NCBI RefSeq assembly: GCF_021532625.1
Contig: NZ_JAKGAR010000001.1
Coordinates: 62,001 to 126,000, forward strand
Length of the DNA stretch: 64,000 nt
Direction of reading: 5' to 3'
DNA from: Octadecabacter algicola
GTDB taxonomy: Bacteria; Pseudomonadota; Alphaproteobacteria; Rhodobacterales; Rhodobacteraceae
The translations under genes and the position numbers were made by a program. The notes below the pieces were generated by a model. The model was not told the origin of the DNA, did not search any database, and worked only from the letters and a program-made list of their open reading frames with translations. Shown here piece after piece: positions 18,511 through 28,657 of this stretch (position 1 is the first letter of the stretch; every line of letters begins with the position of its first letter).

Positions 18511-20217
18511 ATGCCACAAAAAACCGCCCAACTTAGCGACAGAATTGCCCAAGGACGCGGAGATGACCTTGCAGACGTTGTCCTGCGCGGAGGTCGTGTC
18601 TTTGATGTTATTACTGGGGCTTTCTTAGACGGTGACGTTGCAATCTGCGGTGATACGATCGTCGGGACCTGTGACAGCTATGATGCCCGCGAGGTGGTGG
18701 ATGTAACTGGACTGACGCTCGTTCCGGGGTTCATCGACACCCATTTGCATATTGAATCCAGCCTCGTCACCCCGTTTGAATTTGACCGTTTGGTGACCCC
18801 ACTGGGGGTTACGACCGCGATTTGCGATCCCCATGAGATTGCCAATGTTCTGGGCGTCGAAGGCATTCAGTATTTCTTGGATGCAGCGCTGGAAACGGTG
18901 CTTGATATCCGTGTGAACCTTAGTTCCTGTGTGCCTTCCACGGATATGGAAACCTCTGGTGCCCGAATTGAAGCAGACGACCTGATACCGCTGATGGATC
19001 ACCCGCAAGTGATCGGACTGGCCGAGGTGATGAACTATCCAGGTGTGATCCATCAAGACGCGGGGATCATGGCTAAGCTTGAGGCATTCAAAGGAGGGCA
19101 TATCGACGGGCATGCGCCTTTGTTGTCTGGGCGCGATCTCAACGCGTATATCGCAGCGGGTATCCGCACGGAACATGAAGCGACCAGCGCTGATGAGGCG
19201 CGTGAAAAGCTGCAAAAGGGGCTGCGTGTCCTGATCCGCGAAGGTTCCGTTTCAAAAGACCTTGATGCGCTGTTGCCGCTGCTAGATGAACGCACGGCAA
19301 GCTATATGTGTTTCTGCACCGATGATCGAAATCCTTTGGACATCGGCGAACACGGTCACCTTGATTACCTGATCCGGACGGCTGTCGCGCGTGGGGTTTC
19401 GCCCGTTGCAGCGTATCGCGCGGCCTCACTATCGGCTGCTGAAGCGTTTGGCCTAAAGGATCGCGGCCTCATTGCGCCAGGGCAGAGGGCAGACATTGTT
19501 GCCCTGAAGAACCTCGAGGATTGTGACGCGCAACTGACGTTCTGTGGTGGTGTCCATGCGGCAGAGGCTGCATTCGACGCTCGCAAGGTTACGCCAGTCA
19601 TTGGCCGCAAGTCCGTAAAGGCACCAAAGCTATCGGCGAGCGATTTTCGCACGACCTCTAACCGCAGTGAAACCGATGTAATCGGCGTTATTCCGGGCAA
19701 GATTATTACCGACCACCTCCATGAGGTGATCGAGCCAAAGAATGGCGACAAACAGCCTGATACGCAGCGTGACTTGGTTAAGATCGCGGTGATCGAGCGT
19801 CACGGGATCAACGGCAACATTGCAACGGGCTTCGTCAAAGGGTTTGGCCTGAAAACAGGGGCCATCGCATCGACGGTTTGTCATGACCATCACAACATCG
19901 CCTGTGTTGGCGCTGACTATGATGACATGGCGCTTGCTTGCAATCGGATGAGCGACCTTGAGGGTGGCTTTGTGGTGGCTTCGGGCGGCAAAATTGTGGC
20001 TGAACTTGCTTTGCCTGTGGCTGGACTTATGTCGCTTGAGCCATTCGAAGATGTGCGTTCCAGCCTTGAAACGTTACGGGACGCAGCGCGTGCGCTGGGC
20101 GTGACGTTAGAAGAGCCTTTCTTGCAGCTCGCGTTTCTAGCGTTGCCTGTGATCCCGATGCTGAAGATCACGGATCGCGGCATGGTCGATGTCGCCAAAT
20201 TCGAGATAATCAGCTAG
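18511..20217 (+). CDS. ade: Adenine deaminase
   Basis: 568 aa, the standard Ade length. It is a metal-dependent amidohydrolase that converts adenine to hypoxanthine in purine salvage. The N-terminal metal motif THLHIESS is near 77-84, with [10 protein letters not shown] after it and HGINGN and VCHDHHN in the C-terminal half, all typical of Ade. The ribosome site GCAGGAGAC precedes the ATG. The last 8 bp overlap the convergent kinase gene on the other strand. No neighbouring purine genes were seen. Confidence 0.95.
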   Translation: MPQKTAQLSDRIAQGRGDDLADVVLRGGRVFDVITGAFLDGDVAICGDTIVGTCDSYDAREVVDVTGLTLVPGFIDTHLHIESSLVTPFEFDRLVTPLGVTTAICDPHEIANVLGVEGIQYFLDAALETVLDIRVNLSSCVPSTDMETSGARIEADDLIPLMDHPQVIGLAEVMNYPGVIHQDAGIMAKLEAFKGGHIDGHAPLLSGRDLNAYIAAGIRTEHEATSADEAREKLQKGLRVLIREGSVSKDLDALLPLLDERTASYMCFCTDDRNPLDIGEHGHLDYLIRTAVARGVSPVAAYRAASLSAAEAFGLKDRGLIAPGQRADIVALKNLEDCDAQLTFCGGVHAAEAAFDARKVTPVIGRKSVKAPKLSASDFRTTSNRSETDVIGVIPGKIITDHLHEVIEPKNGDKQPDTQRDLVKIAVIERHGINGNIATGFVKGFGLKTGAIASTVCHDHHNIACVGADYDDMALACNRMSDLEGGFVVASGGKIVAELALPVAGLMSLEPFEDVRSSLETLRDAARALGVTLEEPFLQLAFLALPVIPMLKITDRGMVDVAKFEIIS

Positions 20218-20869
20218 GCTCGAGGCCCTGCAATGTTCCATCTGCAAGCAGTGTCACCGTCGCTGGAAGGCCGCGATCTAGGACAGCTTGGGCGTTGGGG
20301 ATGTCATTTGACGTCGCGCGCCGCGTTGCCGCGGCGGAGCTGAGCCCATGGCCAAGCCAACGTTGGATAAGCCGCGCGCGCAGGTCCGGCATCGGGACGT
20401 CTAGACGCACCGACAGGGTCCATAGGGGCGCAAGGTTGAACCACGGCGCGTCATCAAACAGCAGGTAATTGCCTTCAACGATCACTACTTCGGCGCTGGC
20501 TGGTACGATCCGCGCGCCCGCAATCGAGATGTCGCGAGAGCGATCAAACAAGGGGACCGCAACATCGACGCGTTCTTTCAGGCGACGCACCAAATGGACA
20601 AAACCAGCCCCATCAAAGGTCTGCGGCGCACCTTTGCGGGACAATTCGCCCATGTCCACAAGAACGTCGTTATCAAGGTGAAACCCGTCCATCGGGACCA
20701 CGGATGTCTCGCATTTTTGGTCATTGAGACGCCGTGCCAGTTCGCTGGCCAAGGTCGTCTTGCCGCTTGCAGGGGGGCCGGAAATCGCAACCAATACCCG
20801 TGCTGGACCCTCTCGTAAGGGTTGGATCAGATCGGACAACGCGTTCACCTGTAGCGTTAGGTCAATCAT
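20210..20869 (-). CDS. P-loop nucleoside/sugar kinase (uridine kinase/PanK-like fold)
   Basis: 219 aa. Walker [10 protein letters not shown] is near 31-39, followed by [11 protein letters not shown], the substrate-side motif of the uridine kinase/phosphoribulokinase/pantothenate kinase superfamily, and VIVEGNYLL, the Walker B-like strand. Similar proteins in alphaproteobacteria are annotated as nucleoside triphosphate hydrolases or fructose-type kinases; the true substrate is unclear. The start was set at the ATG with AAGGAG seven bases upstream; an upstream in-frame ATG adds only six residues. It runs 57 bp upstream of, and convergent to, nothing but ade; the alkD-like gene ends just before it on the same strand. 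Confidence 0.8.
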   Translation of the reverse strand: MIDLTLQVNALSDLIQPLREGPARVLVAISGPPASGKTTLASELARRLNDQKCETSVVPMDGFHLDNDVLVDMGELSRKGAPQTFDGAGFVHLVRRLKERVDVAVPLFDRSRDISIAGARIVPASAEVVIVEGNYLLFDDAPWFNLAPLWTLSVRLDVPMPDLRARLIQRWLGHGLSSAAATRRATSNDIPNAQAVLDRGLPATVTLLADGTLQGLEPS

Positions 20870-20926
20870 AGATGGCTCCTTTGGCAAAAGGGATGCACGT
20901 AGAAGATGTTGCAGACAAGGCGGCTG

Positions 20927-21613
20927 TTAAACAGGTGGCAGCTTTCGGCTTGCGTCCTTGCGGGCGAAAGGTTTCATCGCCTCGCCGTGGTCGGCCAAAA
21001 ATGTCCGTACACGCGGTGCATCATGACGCCCCAGCTCACGCAACCACCATGAAATGGACTTCTGGATGAACCAAGCTGGGTCAGTTGCGTAGTCTGCCGC
21101 CCAGCCCAGAATCCGTTCCCGCGCGGCCAAGTCAGCCGGCTTGGGGTTGTTCATTTTGGTCCACGGAAGGGTCATCACCAAAGCAGCGCGTTTCGTCCAC
21201 ATGTGATCCGATGTTGTCCATGTTTCGACTTCGTCCAAACGGGTAGGGTCCGCAAGGAGCCGTCGGGACCCAGCACCGCAAACATGATCCGCAATCGCCC
21301 AAGAATCAAATTGAGGCACCCAAGACGTAATTAGTTCCCACGCCGCGTCGTCCGGCCGAATGCGCGCCTGAACCAATAGCTTGGCTGCAGCGACCCGACA
21401 TTCATGGATGTTGGTGTCCCAGAGCTCAGAGGCCAGCGTCAGACGGTCATCAAGTGAAAGCTCTGCGCGCCAGTCTTTGACGGCAGCATCAATCACAGGA
21501 TTGGCCACGCCGAAATAGGGGCGGTTGGCCTTGTGATACTTGCGCATCTCAAGGGCCTTTTGCGCGTCGCCTTGCAGCTGCAATGTGGCGACTGCATCTT
21601 CGATGGGGATCAT
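20927..21613 (-). CDS. AlkD-like DNA alkylation repair protein (HEAT-repeat)
   Basis: 228 aa, all-helical, Trp-rich and typical of the AlkD DNA glycosylase family, which excises alkylated bases without base flipping. MRKYHKANRPYFGV near 23-36, SWVPQFDSWAIADHV and KSISWWLRELG near 188-198 match the family pattern. Its start overlaps the glmS stop by 4 nt (ATGA), so it is translated from the glmU-glmS transcript. I do not see a functional link to glucosamine synthesis; the coupling may be only economical. Confidence 0.8.
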   Translation of the reverse strand: MIPIEDAVATLQLQGDAQKALEMRKYHKANRPYFGVANPVIDAAVKDWRAELSLDDRLTLASELWDTNIHECRVAAAKLLVQARIRPDDAAWELITSWVPQFDSWAIADHVCGAGSRRLLADPTRLDEVETWTTSDHMWTKRAALVMTLPWTKMNNPKPADLAARERILGWAADYATDPAWFIQKSISWWLRELGRHDAPRVRTFLADHGEAMKPFARKDASRKLPPV

Positions 21614-23427
21614 TCGACTGTTACCGATTTTGCAAGGTTTCGTGGTTGGTCAACGTCCGTGCCTTTGGCGACAGCAGTGTGATACGCGATCAACTGGGCA
21701 GGAATTGCATAAAGGATCGGCGCAATAAAGGAGCCTGCCTCAGGCATCAAGATCGTGTCCCACACACCGCTCCCAGCTTCTTTGGCGCCTTGTGCATCCG
21801 TGATCAACAACACCTTACCGCCACGGGCCATGACTTCTTGCATGTTGGAAATCGTTTTATCGAACAGCGCATCACGTGGGGCCATGACGATCACAGGTAC
21901 ATGTTCGTCGACCAGCGCGATTGGGCCGTGTTTTAGTTCACCTGAGGCATAAGCTTCGGCGTGGATGTAGCTGATTTCTTTTAGTTTAAGCGCGCCTTCA
22001 TGGGCGAGTGGGTACATCGCACCGCGGCCCAAAAACAGGATGTCACGCGCTTCTGAAAGCTTACGGGAAACCGCCTTTGAGCGATCTCCAAGCGTCAAAG
22101 CGTGGTTCATCAAACCAGGAACGGATTGCAACTGCTCAAGCGCTTCAGCGACCTGCGCGTCATCCATATGGCCGCGATCTTGTGCGGCTTTGAGGGCAAG
22201 GATCGCAAGGACCGTAAGCTGACAGGTGAACGCTTTGGTGGAGGCCACACCGATCTCGCGACCAGCGAGAATTGGCAGCGCCAAGTCGCTTTCACGTGCA
22301 ATAGAGCTTTCGGGGACGTTGACGACAGAGACGATCTTGTCGGCCTTTTCGTTGCAGTAACGTAGCGCGGCCAAAGTGTCGGCGGTTTCGCCGGACTGGC
22401 TTACGAAGAGGGCAGCAGTGCCGTTCGGGATCGGTGGTTCACGGTAGCGGAACTCGGACGCGACATCGACATCAACGGGAAGGCGGGCGATCTGCTCGAA
22501 CCAGTATTTCGCGGTAAGACAGGCGAAGAATGCAGTGCCGCAGGCCACCATCGACAGGCGATCAATCTTGGTGAAATCGAGCCCACCGTCGGGCAGTTCA
22601 ATTTTGCCGTCCTTGATGTAGTAGCCCAAAGCATTCGTCAGAACGGACGGCTGTTCGGCGATTTCTTTCGCCATGTAGTGTTTGTAGCCGCCCTTATCGA
22701 CCGCAGAAACGTCAACCTCGATCACACGCATGTCGCGATTAGCGATACGGCCTTCGGCGTCTCGGATCTCAATGCTTGTGCGTGTGATGATCGCCCAGTC
22801 ACCTTCTTCGAGGTAAGTGATCTTGTCAGTCATCGGGGCCAGCGCGATCGCGTCAGACCCGACAAAGTTTTCGCCGTCCCCATGGCCGATCGCCAAAGGG
22901 GACCCTTTGCGCGCGGCGATCATAAGGTCTTCTTCGCCTTCAAACAGGAAACAGAGTGCGTAAGCACCGTCCAAGCGGGCAATGGTCTTTTCTGCGGCGT
23001 CTTGGGGGCTATCGCCTTGATCCAGGAAGCTTTGCGCCAGAAGTGCGACGGTTTCCGTGTCAGTATCGGTTTCATAGCCGATGCCTTTGGCAGACATTTC
23101 TTCGCGCAATTCGCGGAAGTTTTCGATGATACCGTTATGAACAACCGCAACGCGACGTGTCTGGTGGGGGTGGGCGTTTTTTACGTTCGGCTCGCCATGT
23201 GTCGCCCAACGCGTGTGGCCGATACCGGACTTACCGGCAAGGGGTTCATGGACCAGCAAATCTTGTAGGTTAACCAGTTTGCCGACGGCGCGACGACGAT
23301 CCAGATCGCCACCGTTTACGGTTGCAATACCGGCGCTGTCATAACCGCGGTATTCCAGCTTTTTCAGCGCTTCAACGAGGATGGGCGCTGCTTCGTGCCG
23401 CCCAAGAACACCTACAATACCACACAT
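21610..23427 (-). CDS. glmS: Glutamine-fructose-6-phosphate aminotransferase
   Basis: 605 aa, full length. The N-terminus MCGIVGVLG exposes Cys2, the glutaminase nucleophile; HTRWATHGEPN is the glutamine site. Two SIS domains follow (VSQSGETADT and the GELKHGPIALV stretch) and the C-terminus ends in KSVTVE, as in GlmS enzymes. It makes glucosamine 6-phosphate for peptidoglycan and LPS. It lies 2 bp downstream of glmU, so both steps of UDP-GlcNAc supply are in one operon. No glmS ribozyme is expected or seen. Confidence 0.97.
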   Translation of the reverse strand: MCGIVGVLGRHEAAPILVEALKKLEYRGYDSAGIATVNGGDLDRRRAVGKLVNLQDLLVHEPLAGKSGIGHTRWATHGEPNVKNAHPHQTRRVAVVHNGIIENFRELREEMSAKGIGYETDTDTETVALLAQSFLDQGDSPQDAAEKTIARLDGAYALCFLFEGEEDLMIAARKGSPLAIGHGDGENFVGSDAIALAPMTDKITYLEEGDWAIITRTSIEIRDAEGRIANRDMRVIEVDVSAVDKGGYKHYMAKEIAEQPSVLTNALGYYIKDGKIELPDGGLDFTKIDRLSMVACGTAFFACLTAKYWFEQIARLPVDVDVASEFRYREPPIPNGTAALFVSQSGETADTLAALRYCNEKADKIVSVVNVPESSIARESDLALPILAGREIGVASTKAFTCQLTVLAILALKAAQDRGHMDDAQVAEALEQLQSVPGLMNHALTLGDRSKAVSRKLSEARDILFLGRGAMYPLAHEGALKLKEISYIHAEAYASGELKHGPIALVDEHVPVIVMAPRDALFDKTISNMQEVMARGGKVLLITDAQGAKEAGSGVWDTILMPEAGSFIAPILYAIPAQLIAYHTAVAKGTDVDQPRNLAKSVTVE

Positions 23428-23429
23428 TT

Positions 23430-24782
23430 TCAGGTCTCCTTAGCCGCTTCGGCCTTCTTTGACTTTAACTTTTCAAACATCCGCCGTGCAAATCCGGCTT
23501 TGTTTTCCTGACGGGCGCGACCGACGGCCAAATCGCCATCAGGCACATCGCGTGTGACGACCGTACCAGTTGCCGTCATGCTTGCATCGCCCAGTGTAAC
23601 GGGGGCCACAAGCATGGTGTTTGACCCGACAAAAACATCCGCACCGATTGTTGTTTTGTGTTTGAAAACACCGTCGTAGTTGCAGGTGATGGTACCAGCA
23701 CCAATGTTTGTACGCTCACCCACCTGTGCGTCCCCAATATAGCTGAGGTGGTTCACTTTCGAACCTGCATCAAGGGACGCATTCTTAATCTCAACGAAAT
23801 TTCCGATCTTTACACCTTCGGCGAGTTCAGCACCGGGGCGCAGACGGGCGTAGGGGCCGACAACGCTGTCACGTGAAACGTGGCAGCCTTCTAGGTGACT
23901 AAAAGCGCGGATCGTGGCGTTGTTTTCAACAGTCACGCCAACGGCGAACACGACATTTGGTTCAATGATGGCATCTGTGCCGATATAAGTGTCATGGCTG
24001 AAATAAACGGTATCGGGCGCCTGCAGTGTCACGCCGTTTTCCATGGCATCGCTACGTGCGCGGGTCTGGAATGCAACCTCTGCCACGGCCAGTTCAGCGC
24101 GTGAATTGATGCCCATTGTTTCGGCCTCATTGCAGCGCACCACGGTGGCGGACAGCCCTTGGGCGCGGGCAATGCCGATAATGTCTGTCAGGTAGTACTC
24201 GCCTGCAGCGTTTTCATCTGTGACCTTATCCAAAAGGTCGAACAAGACGTCTGACTTTGCACAGATAACGCCTGAATTACAAAGCGTTATGGCGCGGGTG
24301 GTGTCATCGGCGTCTTTGTATTCTATGATGGCATCTAATGCGTCGCCTTGCATCACCAAGCGTCCGTAACGGCCAGGATCGGCTGCGTCAAAGCCCAGCA
24401 CAACAACGTCATTCTCTGCTCGTGCCGCGATCATGGCCTCAAGGGTTTCTGCTTGGATAAACGGTGTGTCACCGTAAAGCACAATCGCATCGCCCTCAAA
24501 CCCATCTAGGGCACCTTGGGCCTGCAAAACCGCATGCCCAGTCCCGAGCTGTTCAGATTGCAATACGACCTGAGCATCATCTGACCAATCGCGCGCAGCC
24601 GCTTCCACGAGTTCAGCGCCATGACCTGTCACAACAATGGTTTTTTCCGGCTCAAGAGATGCGCCAGATTTCATCGCGTGCACCAAAAGCGGCGCACCAG
24701 CGATTTTGTGCAGCACTTTGGGCAAGTCGGATTTCATCCGAGACCCTTTACCTGCGGCCAGAATTATCAACGCGACTGCCAT
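23430..24782 (-). CDS. glmU: Bifunctional N-acetylglucosamine-1-phosphate uridyltransferase / glucosamine-1-phosphate acetyltransferase
   Basis: 450 aa. The N-terminal pyrophosphorylase domain (about 1-230) has the LAAGKGSRMKSDLPKVLH nucleotide loop and YGDTPF; the C-terminal left-handed beta-helix domain (about 250-450) has repeated hexapeptides and the acetyl-CoA site region NYDGVFKHKT. It converts glucosamine 1-phosphate to UDP-GlcNAc. First gene of the leftward operon with glmS and the alkD-like gene, divergent from gph, with about 130 bp between them that should carry both promoters. Confidence 0.97.
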   Translation of the reverse strand: MAVALIILAAGKGSRMKSDLPKVLHKIAGAPLLVHAMKSGASLEPEKTIVVTGHGAELVEAAARDWSDDAQVVLQSEQLGTGHAVLQAQGALDGFEGDAIVLYGDTPFIQAETLEAMIAARAENDVVVLGFDAADPGRYGRLVMQGDALDAIIEYKDADDTTRAITLCNSGVICAKSDVLFDLLDKVTDENAAGEYYLTDIIGIARAQGLSATVVRCNEAETMGINSRAELAVAEVAFQTRARSDAMENGVTLQAPDTVYFSHDTYIGTDAIIEPNVVFAVGVTVENNATIRAFSHLEGCHVSRDSVVGPYARLRPGAELAEGVKIGNFVEIKNASLDAGSKVNHLSYIGDAQVGERTNIGAGTITCNYDGVFKHKTTIGADVFVGSNTMLVAPVTLGDASMTATGTVVTRDVPDGDLAVGRARQENKAGFARRMFEKLKSKKAEAAKET

Positions 24783-24911
24783 GTGCCCAAACCTTTATAC
24801 TTTTGCGACCTTCATAGCCGTGAATGCCAATTGCGCAAGGGTGGGGGGTTCACATCCCGTGTCGCTTGGTTACAGAGACGTTAACACCAGTTTGGAAACA
24901 GGGCAGCGCAT

Positions 24912-25574
24912 ATGAAAACGGTTATCTTTGATCTCGACGGGACATTGGCGGATACATCCGGCGATCTTATCGCAGCGGCAAACGTATGTTTTGAAGGGCT
25001 AGGGCTTGGCGCACTGCTTGATCCAGCGTCGGATGCGGGGACTGCGTTACGAGGTGGGCGTGCCATGTTGAAGCTGGGCTTCAGCCGTGTTGAAGGTTTC
25101 GGAGAAGATGAAATCCTACGCCAGTACCCCATTTTGTTGGAGGCTTATGCGCGAGATATCGACACGCACACCGTCCTTTACCCCCGCGCAATGGACGCTG
25201 TTGAAGCCCTAAAGGTCGCGGGTTACGGCGTTGGCATCGCGACGAACAAACCCGAAGGGCTCGCCGAAGAGTTGATGCGCCGCTTGGGTGTTCGTGATGC
25301 GTTTGCATCTTTGGTCGGGGCCGACACTTTACCAGTCCGTAAGCCGGACCCTGAACATTTGTTCGAGGCGGCACGGCGCGCGGGCGGCGATCCGGCGCTC
25401 ACGTGTTTGGTTGGGGACAGCGACACAGACCGCAATACGTCAAAGAATGGTGGGGTGCCGTCGATCCTTGTGACGTTCGGGCCATCGGGTGAAGATATGG
25501 CCGCGCTTGAACCTGAAGCGCTGCTTGACGACTTCGCTGACCTTCCCGCTGTCGTTGCCCGCCTTCTGGACTGA
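24912..25574 (+). CDS. gph: HAD-family phosphatase, phosphoglycolate phosphatase-like
   Basis: 220 aa. HAD motif I FDLDGTLADT near 5-14 with the nucleophile Asp7, motif II at GIATNKPEG, motif III Lys near RKPDPEHL and motif IV VGDSDTD. A helical cap lies at about 15-85. The closest family is phosphoglycolate phosphatase, which recycles 2-phosphoglycolate from DNA repair or RuBisCO activity. Promiscuity in HAD enzymes is broad, so the substrate is probable only. Divergent from glmU; the aminotransferase gene starts 24 bp after it. Confidence 0.85.
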   Translation: MKTVIFDLDGTLADTSGDLIAAANVCFEGLGLGALLDPASDAGTALRGGRAMLKLGFSRVEGFGEDEILRQYPILLEAYARDIDTHTVLYPRAMDAVEALKVAGYGVGIATNKPEGLAEELMRRLGVRDAFASLVGADTLPVRKPDPEHLFEAARRAGGDPALTCLVGDSDTDRNTSKNGGVPSILVTFGPSGEDMAALEPEALLDDFADLPAVVARLLD

Positions 25575-25598
25575 TCGAAACGTGTTGACCCAGTCCAC

Positions 25599-26819
25599 AT
25601 GGCTGCGCACAAACACATTATGACAGAAAAATTCACAGGCAGTTTCACCCAACAAGAACCGATCCCACAGGCTGGCATTGATGCCGCCCTTGCCGTGATG
25701 AACCACGGACGGTTGCATCGCTATAACACGCAGGGTGATGAGATCGCCGAAACAGCGCTGCTGGAAGAGGAATTCGCCGCCGCGACAGGCTCGAAATACT
25801 GCCTCGCGGTGGCGTCCGGCGGATATGCGATGACGACTGCATTGCGCGCTTGCGGTGTGGGACATGGCGATACTGTTTTGACGAATGCGTTTACGCTTGC
25901 GCCGGTACCGGGGGCGATTGCTGCCGTCGGGGCGACACCAATCTATGTGGGCGTGACGGAAGACCTTGTGATTGATTTGGATGATCTTGCGGATAAGATT
26001 ACGCAATCAAAGGTCCTGCTGCTGTCTCACATGCGCGGCCATATCTGCGACATGGAGGCCCTGATGGCCCTCTGTGACAATGCCGGTGTGACCGTGATCG
26101 AGGATTGTGCGCACACGATGGGGGCCACGTGGAACGGCACACCGTCAGGGCGTTGGGGTAAGTTTGGCTGTTACTCGACGCAAACCTACAAGCACATGAA
26201 TTCCGGTGAAGGTGGCTTGCTGATCTCGGATGATGCTGAGGGAATGGCCCGTGCCATCATGCTGTCTGGCAGCTATATGCTGTTTGAACGCCATCGTGCG
26301 GCACCGCCCGTCGAGACCTTTAAGCAGATCAAATATGAAACACCCAATATATCGGGCCGAATGGACAATCTGCGCGCCGCGATATTGCGCCCGCAATTGG
26401 CGGATCTTCAAACACAATGCGATCGATGGAACGCGTTATACCGAGAAGTCGAAACCGGTCTGACAGAGACACCCGGATTGCACGTGCCGCCACGCCCAGA
26501 AAAAGAGGGTTACGTGGCGTCGTCATTCCAATTCCTTTTGTTAGACTGGCCCTCTGAAGCCGTTCAGGACGTGATTGCACGATGTCTGGCACGTGGGGTT
26601 GAACTAAAATGGTTCGGCGGTGCAGAGCCGACAGGGTTTACGTCCCGCTATGACAGTTGGCGGTATGCGCCGTCCGAAAGGATGCCAGACAGTGACCGCA
26701 TTTTGGCAGGGATCATCGATATGCGCTTGCCGTTGACCTTTACCACTGAGGATTGCACCCTGATTGCGCGTATTATTCGCGCCGAAGTCAGTGCGGTTTA
26801 TCAAGCCCAAGTGGCCTGA
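25599..26819 (+). CDS. DegT/DnrJ/EryC1/StrS-family PLP aminotransferase
   Basis: 406 aa. PLP fold type I: the cofactor Lys is in TQTYKHMNSGEGG near residue 198, and EDCAHTMGA carries the Asp that contacts the pyridine nitrogen. Such enzymes transaminate keto-sugars or amino-cyclitols. No sugar nucleotide genes are adjacent, so the role is unclear. An alternative ATG at 25620 would drop seven residues; neither has a strong ribosome site. Confidence 0.85.
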   Translation: MAAHKHIMTEKFTGSFTQQEPIPQAGIDAALAVMNHGRLHRYNTQGDEIAETALLEEEFAAATGSKYCLAVASGGYAMTTALRACGVGHGDTVLTNAFTLAPVPGAIAAVGATPIYVGVTEDLVIDLDDLADKITQSKVLLLSHMRGHICDMEALMALCDNAGVTVIEDCAHTMGATWNGTPSGRWGKFGCYSTQTYKHMNSGEGGLLISDDAEGMARAIMLSGSYMLFERHRAAPPVETFKQIKYETPNISGRMDNLRAAILRPQLADLQTQCDRWNALYREVETGLTETPGLHVPPRPEKEGYVASSFQFLLLDWPSEAVQDVIARCLARGVELKWFGGAEPTGFTSRYDSWRYAPSERMPDSDRILAGIIDMRLPLTFTTEDCTLIARIIRAEVSAVYQAQVA

Positions 26820-26867
26820 TCGCCAAACCTTCTACGCGCGAGAATGAAGTGTGAGGTTTTGATCCGT

Positions 26868-27368
26868 ATGCGTTTGATCTTAATTTTAGTTCTGGGTCTT
26901 TCTGCGCCATTGGGGGCCGCAGCGGATGATTTGAACGATCACTATGACCCCACGATCCTTGATCTGTGTTTAGAAAACGCGGAACGGATAACCGATCGGG
27001 AATCTTGCATCGGGCGTGCATCTAACACCTGCATGACGACCGAAGCGGGGCAATCAACGCTCGGCCAAGGGTACTGCATGAGCCAAGAGTGGGAGCAATG
27101 GGATCAGCGCCTTAATGCGGTTTATCAGCGATTGTTGGTGCAACAAGTTGAATTGGCCGAGGACAATGCAGCATTTAACCCGCTGATTCCGCATGCAGTT
27201 GAATTGTTGCGCGACATGCAACGCAAATGGGTCGCCTTTCGCGATGCGGCGTGTGATTGGGAATATGTTCAATGGAGCGGTGGAACGGGCGCAGGGCCTG
27301 CAACTGCAGAATGCCTGATGCGACTCACAGCCCATCAAACCCTTTTCCTCGAAGGACGAAGCTATTGA
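26868..27368 (+). CDS. Secreted LprI-like (DUF1311) protein, copy 1
   Basis: 166 aa with a signal peptide (MRLILILVLGLSAPLGAAA). Cysteines are spaced through the mature part (DLCLENA, SCIGRAS, NTCMTTE, ACDWEY, ECLMRL). The pattern of a Cys-rich helical protein with WEQWDQRLNAVY and MQRKWVAFRDAACDWE matches the LprI/DUF1311 family, some members of which inhibit lysozyme. The start is the ATG at 26868 because the signal peptide begins there; an upstream ATG adds charged residues. The stop overlaps the TTG start of copy 2. Confidence 0.82.
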   Translation: MRLILILVLGLSAPLGAAADDLNDHYDPTILDLCLENAERITDRESCIGRASNTCMTTEAGQSTLGQGYCMSQEWEQWDQRLNAVYQRLLVQQVELAEDNAAFNPLIPHAVELLRDMQRKWVAFRDAACDWEYVQWSGGTGAGPATAECLMRLTAHQTLFLEGRSY

Positions 27369-27892
27369 CCCATTTCGTCAGATATATCGCAGCCTGCGCC
27401 TTGATTGCAGGGCCAGCCGCCGCCGAACCGCAACCCGCTGTGGCGGCGCTGATGCATTATATGGACGGTGTCGAAACCTGTTTTGACAATGCGGCAGACA
27501 CTGAGGCCGCTCACGCCTGCATCGGGCAGGGGGCAAGCCTGTGTATGGACACCGAAGCCGATGGTTATTCCACCGTAGGAATGATGTTCTGTTCATTGGC
27601 CGAACACGAAGAATGGGACCGTCTTTTGAACGAGACGTACACCAAGACCATGGCTTTTTTTGAACGCGATGATGCCGCCGAGGCGGAGTCGTTTCCAGAA
27701 TTCGCGAACCGCGCAGAATCATTGCGCGCGGCGCAGCGCGCTTGGATTCCGCTTCGGGATGCAGACTGCAGCCTCGAATACGCCTTGTGGGGCGCAGGTT
27801 CTATGCGCCAAATCGCAGGATCAGGCTGTAGGCTTCGAATGACAGCCGAACGTACGATTTTCCTGAGGTTCCTTGGGGACTACATGCGATAG
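27365..27892 (+). CDS. Secreted LprI-like (DUF1311) protein, copy 2
   Basis: 175 aa from a TTG start that overlaps the stop of copy 1 (TTGA), with AAGGACGAAG upstream. Signal peptide about 1-20 (THFVRYIAACALIAGPAAA). It shares with copy 1 the order Cys-x-Asn-Ala, CIGQGASLC, HEEWDRLLNETY, AQRAWIPLRDADCSLEY and CRLRMTAE, so the two are tandem duplicates. Probable periplasmic lysozyme-inhibitor-like proteins; actual function untested. Translation is coupled to copy 1. A longer open frame upstream lacks a signal peptide and was rejected. Confidence 0.8.
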   Translation: MTHFVRYIAACALIAGPAAAEPQPAVAALMHYMDGVETCFDNAADTEAAHACIGQGASLCMDTEADGYSTVGMMFCSLAEHEEWDRLLNETYTKTMAFFERDDAAEAESFPEFANRAESLRAAQRAWIPLRDADCSLEYALWGAGSMRQIAGSGCRLRMTAERTIFLRFLGDYMR

Positions 27893-28002
27893 TGCGATGC
27901 GCGGCAGTTTGTGTTCTTGCGCTTGCCTAGGGGGGCACCCTATCTAGGCCCAACGCCCTCGAGCCGCTTGCGGCCTGTTATCTAGAATAGAAAGTTTGCC
28001 CA

Positions 28003-28473
28003 GTGGCTAGCAATGAATCAAAGCCGGATTTTTACTCAGGTATTCCATGGGTTTATGTTCCACCAGAGCAAGCCCGCGCGCACCCCAAGGGGCAGCTGAA
28101 TTGGATCATGTGGCTTATTTCAATCTATTTCATCGGGATTGGACTGTTCAAAATCTATTGGATCATCGCGTCAGGCTACGGGATTGGGACTGCCTTTTTG
28201 AATGGGACGTGGCCGGTGTTGACGGGGATCGGTCTAATGTTGCGGTTTCCATATGCTGTGATGATGGCGGTCATTACCGCGGGTCTCAGTGCTTTCACGT
28301 TGTTGCGCGGGATAGGGGACACCGGAACTGCTCTGATACTGCTGCAAACATTGATCGCATTCGGGATCTTGTTTTACTTAATCGACGGGGACCGCCCGAA
28401 TTTCATCTACCGCCATCGGTATCGCAAGTATTCGGCGACCAATGAGGGGCCATCGCCGTCCGAGAACGACTAA
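28003..28473 (+). CDS. Small integral membrane protein, uncharacterised
   Basis: 156 aa from a GTG. Hydrophobic segments lie at about 33-56, 60-80, 85-103 and 106-126, so four membrane passes are likely, with a polar N-terminus (KPDFYSGIPWVYVPPEQA) and a basic C-terminus. I do not recognise a named family. It stands alone between the LprI-like pair and nuoA, on the same strand, with about 185 bp before nuoA. Confidence 0.75.
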   Translation: MASNESKPDFYSGIPWVYVPPEQARAHPKGQLNWIMWLISIYFIGIGLFKIYWIIASGYGIGTAFLNGTWPVLTGIGLMLRFPYAVMMAVITAGLSAFTLLRGIGDTGTALILLQTLIAFGILFYLIDGDRPNFIYRHRYRKYSATNEGPSPSEND

Positions 28474-28657
28474 CTTCATGCGAAATTGACAGGTCGCGCG
28501 GCCCTTCGATCATTTAATCGTTCAAAAGCTGCAAAAATCCCCCCGCGAGCAGGGGTTTCGGCCCCGTCCCCCCGTTGACCCCCTTGAGCCAGAGCGGTAA
28601 ACGCGAGGAGACGCGACAGCCGCGCGAACGCGCACCGCCATTATAGGGAGTCTGCAG

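Noticed and set aside
27925-27949. Inverted repeat GCCTAG...CTAGGC after the LprI-like pair
   Set aside because: Only six paired bases in the outer stem and no T-run; could be a weak terminator but not supported enough to list.
28533-28558. CCCC...GGGG hairpin before nuoA
   Set aside because: Short stem, no T-run, and the region is GC-rich enough to give such stems by chance.
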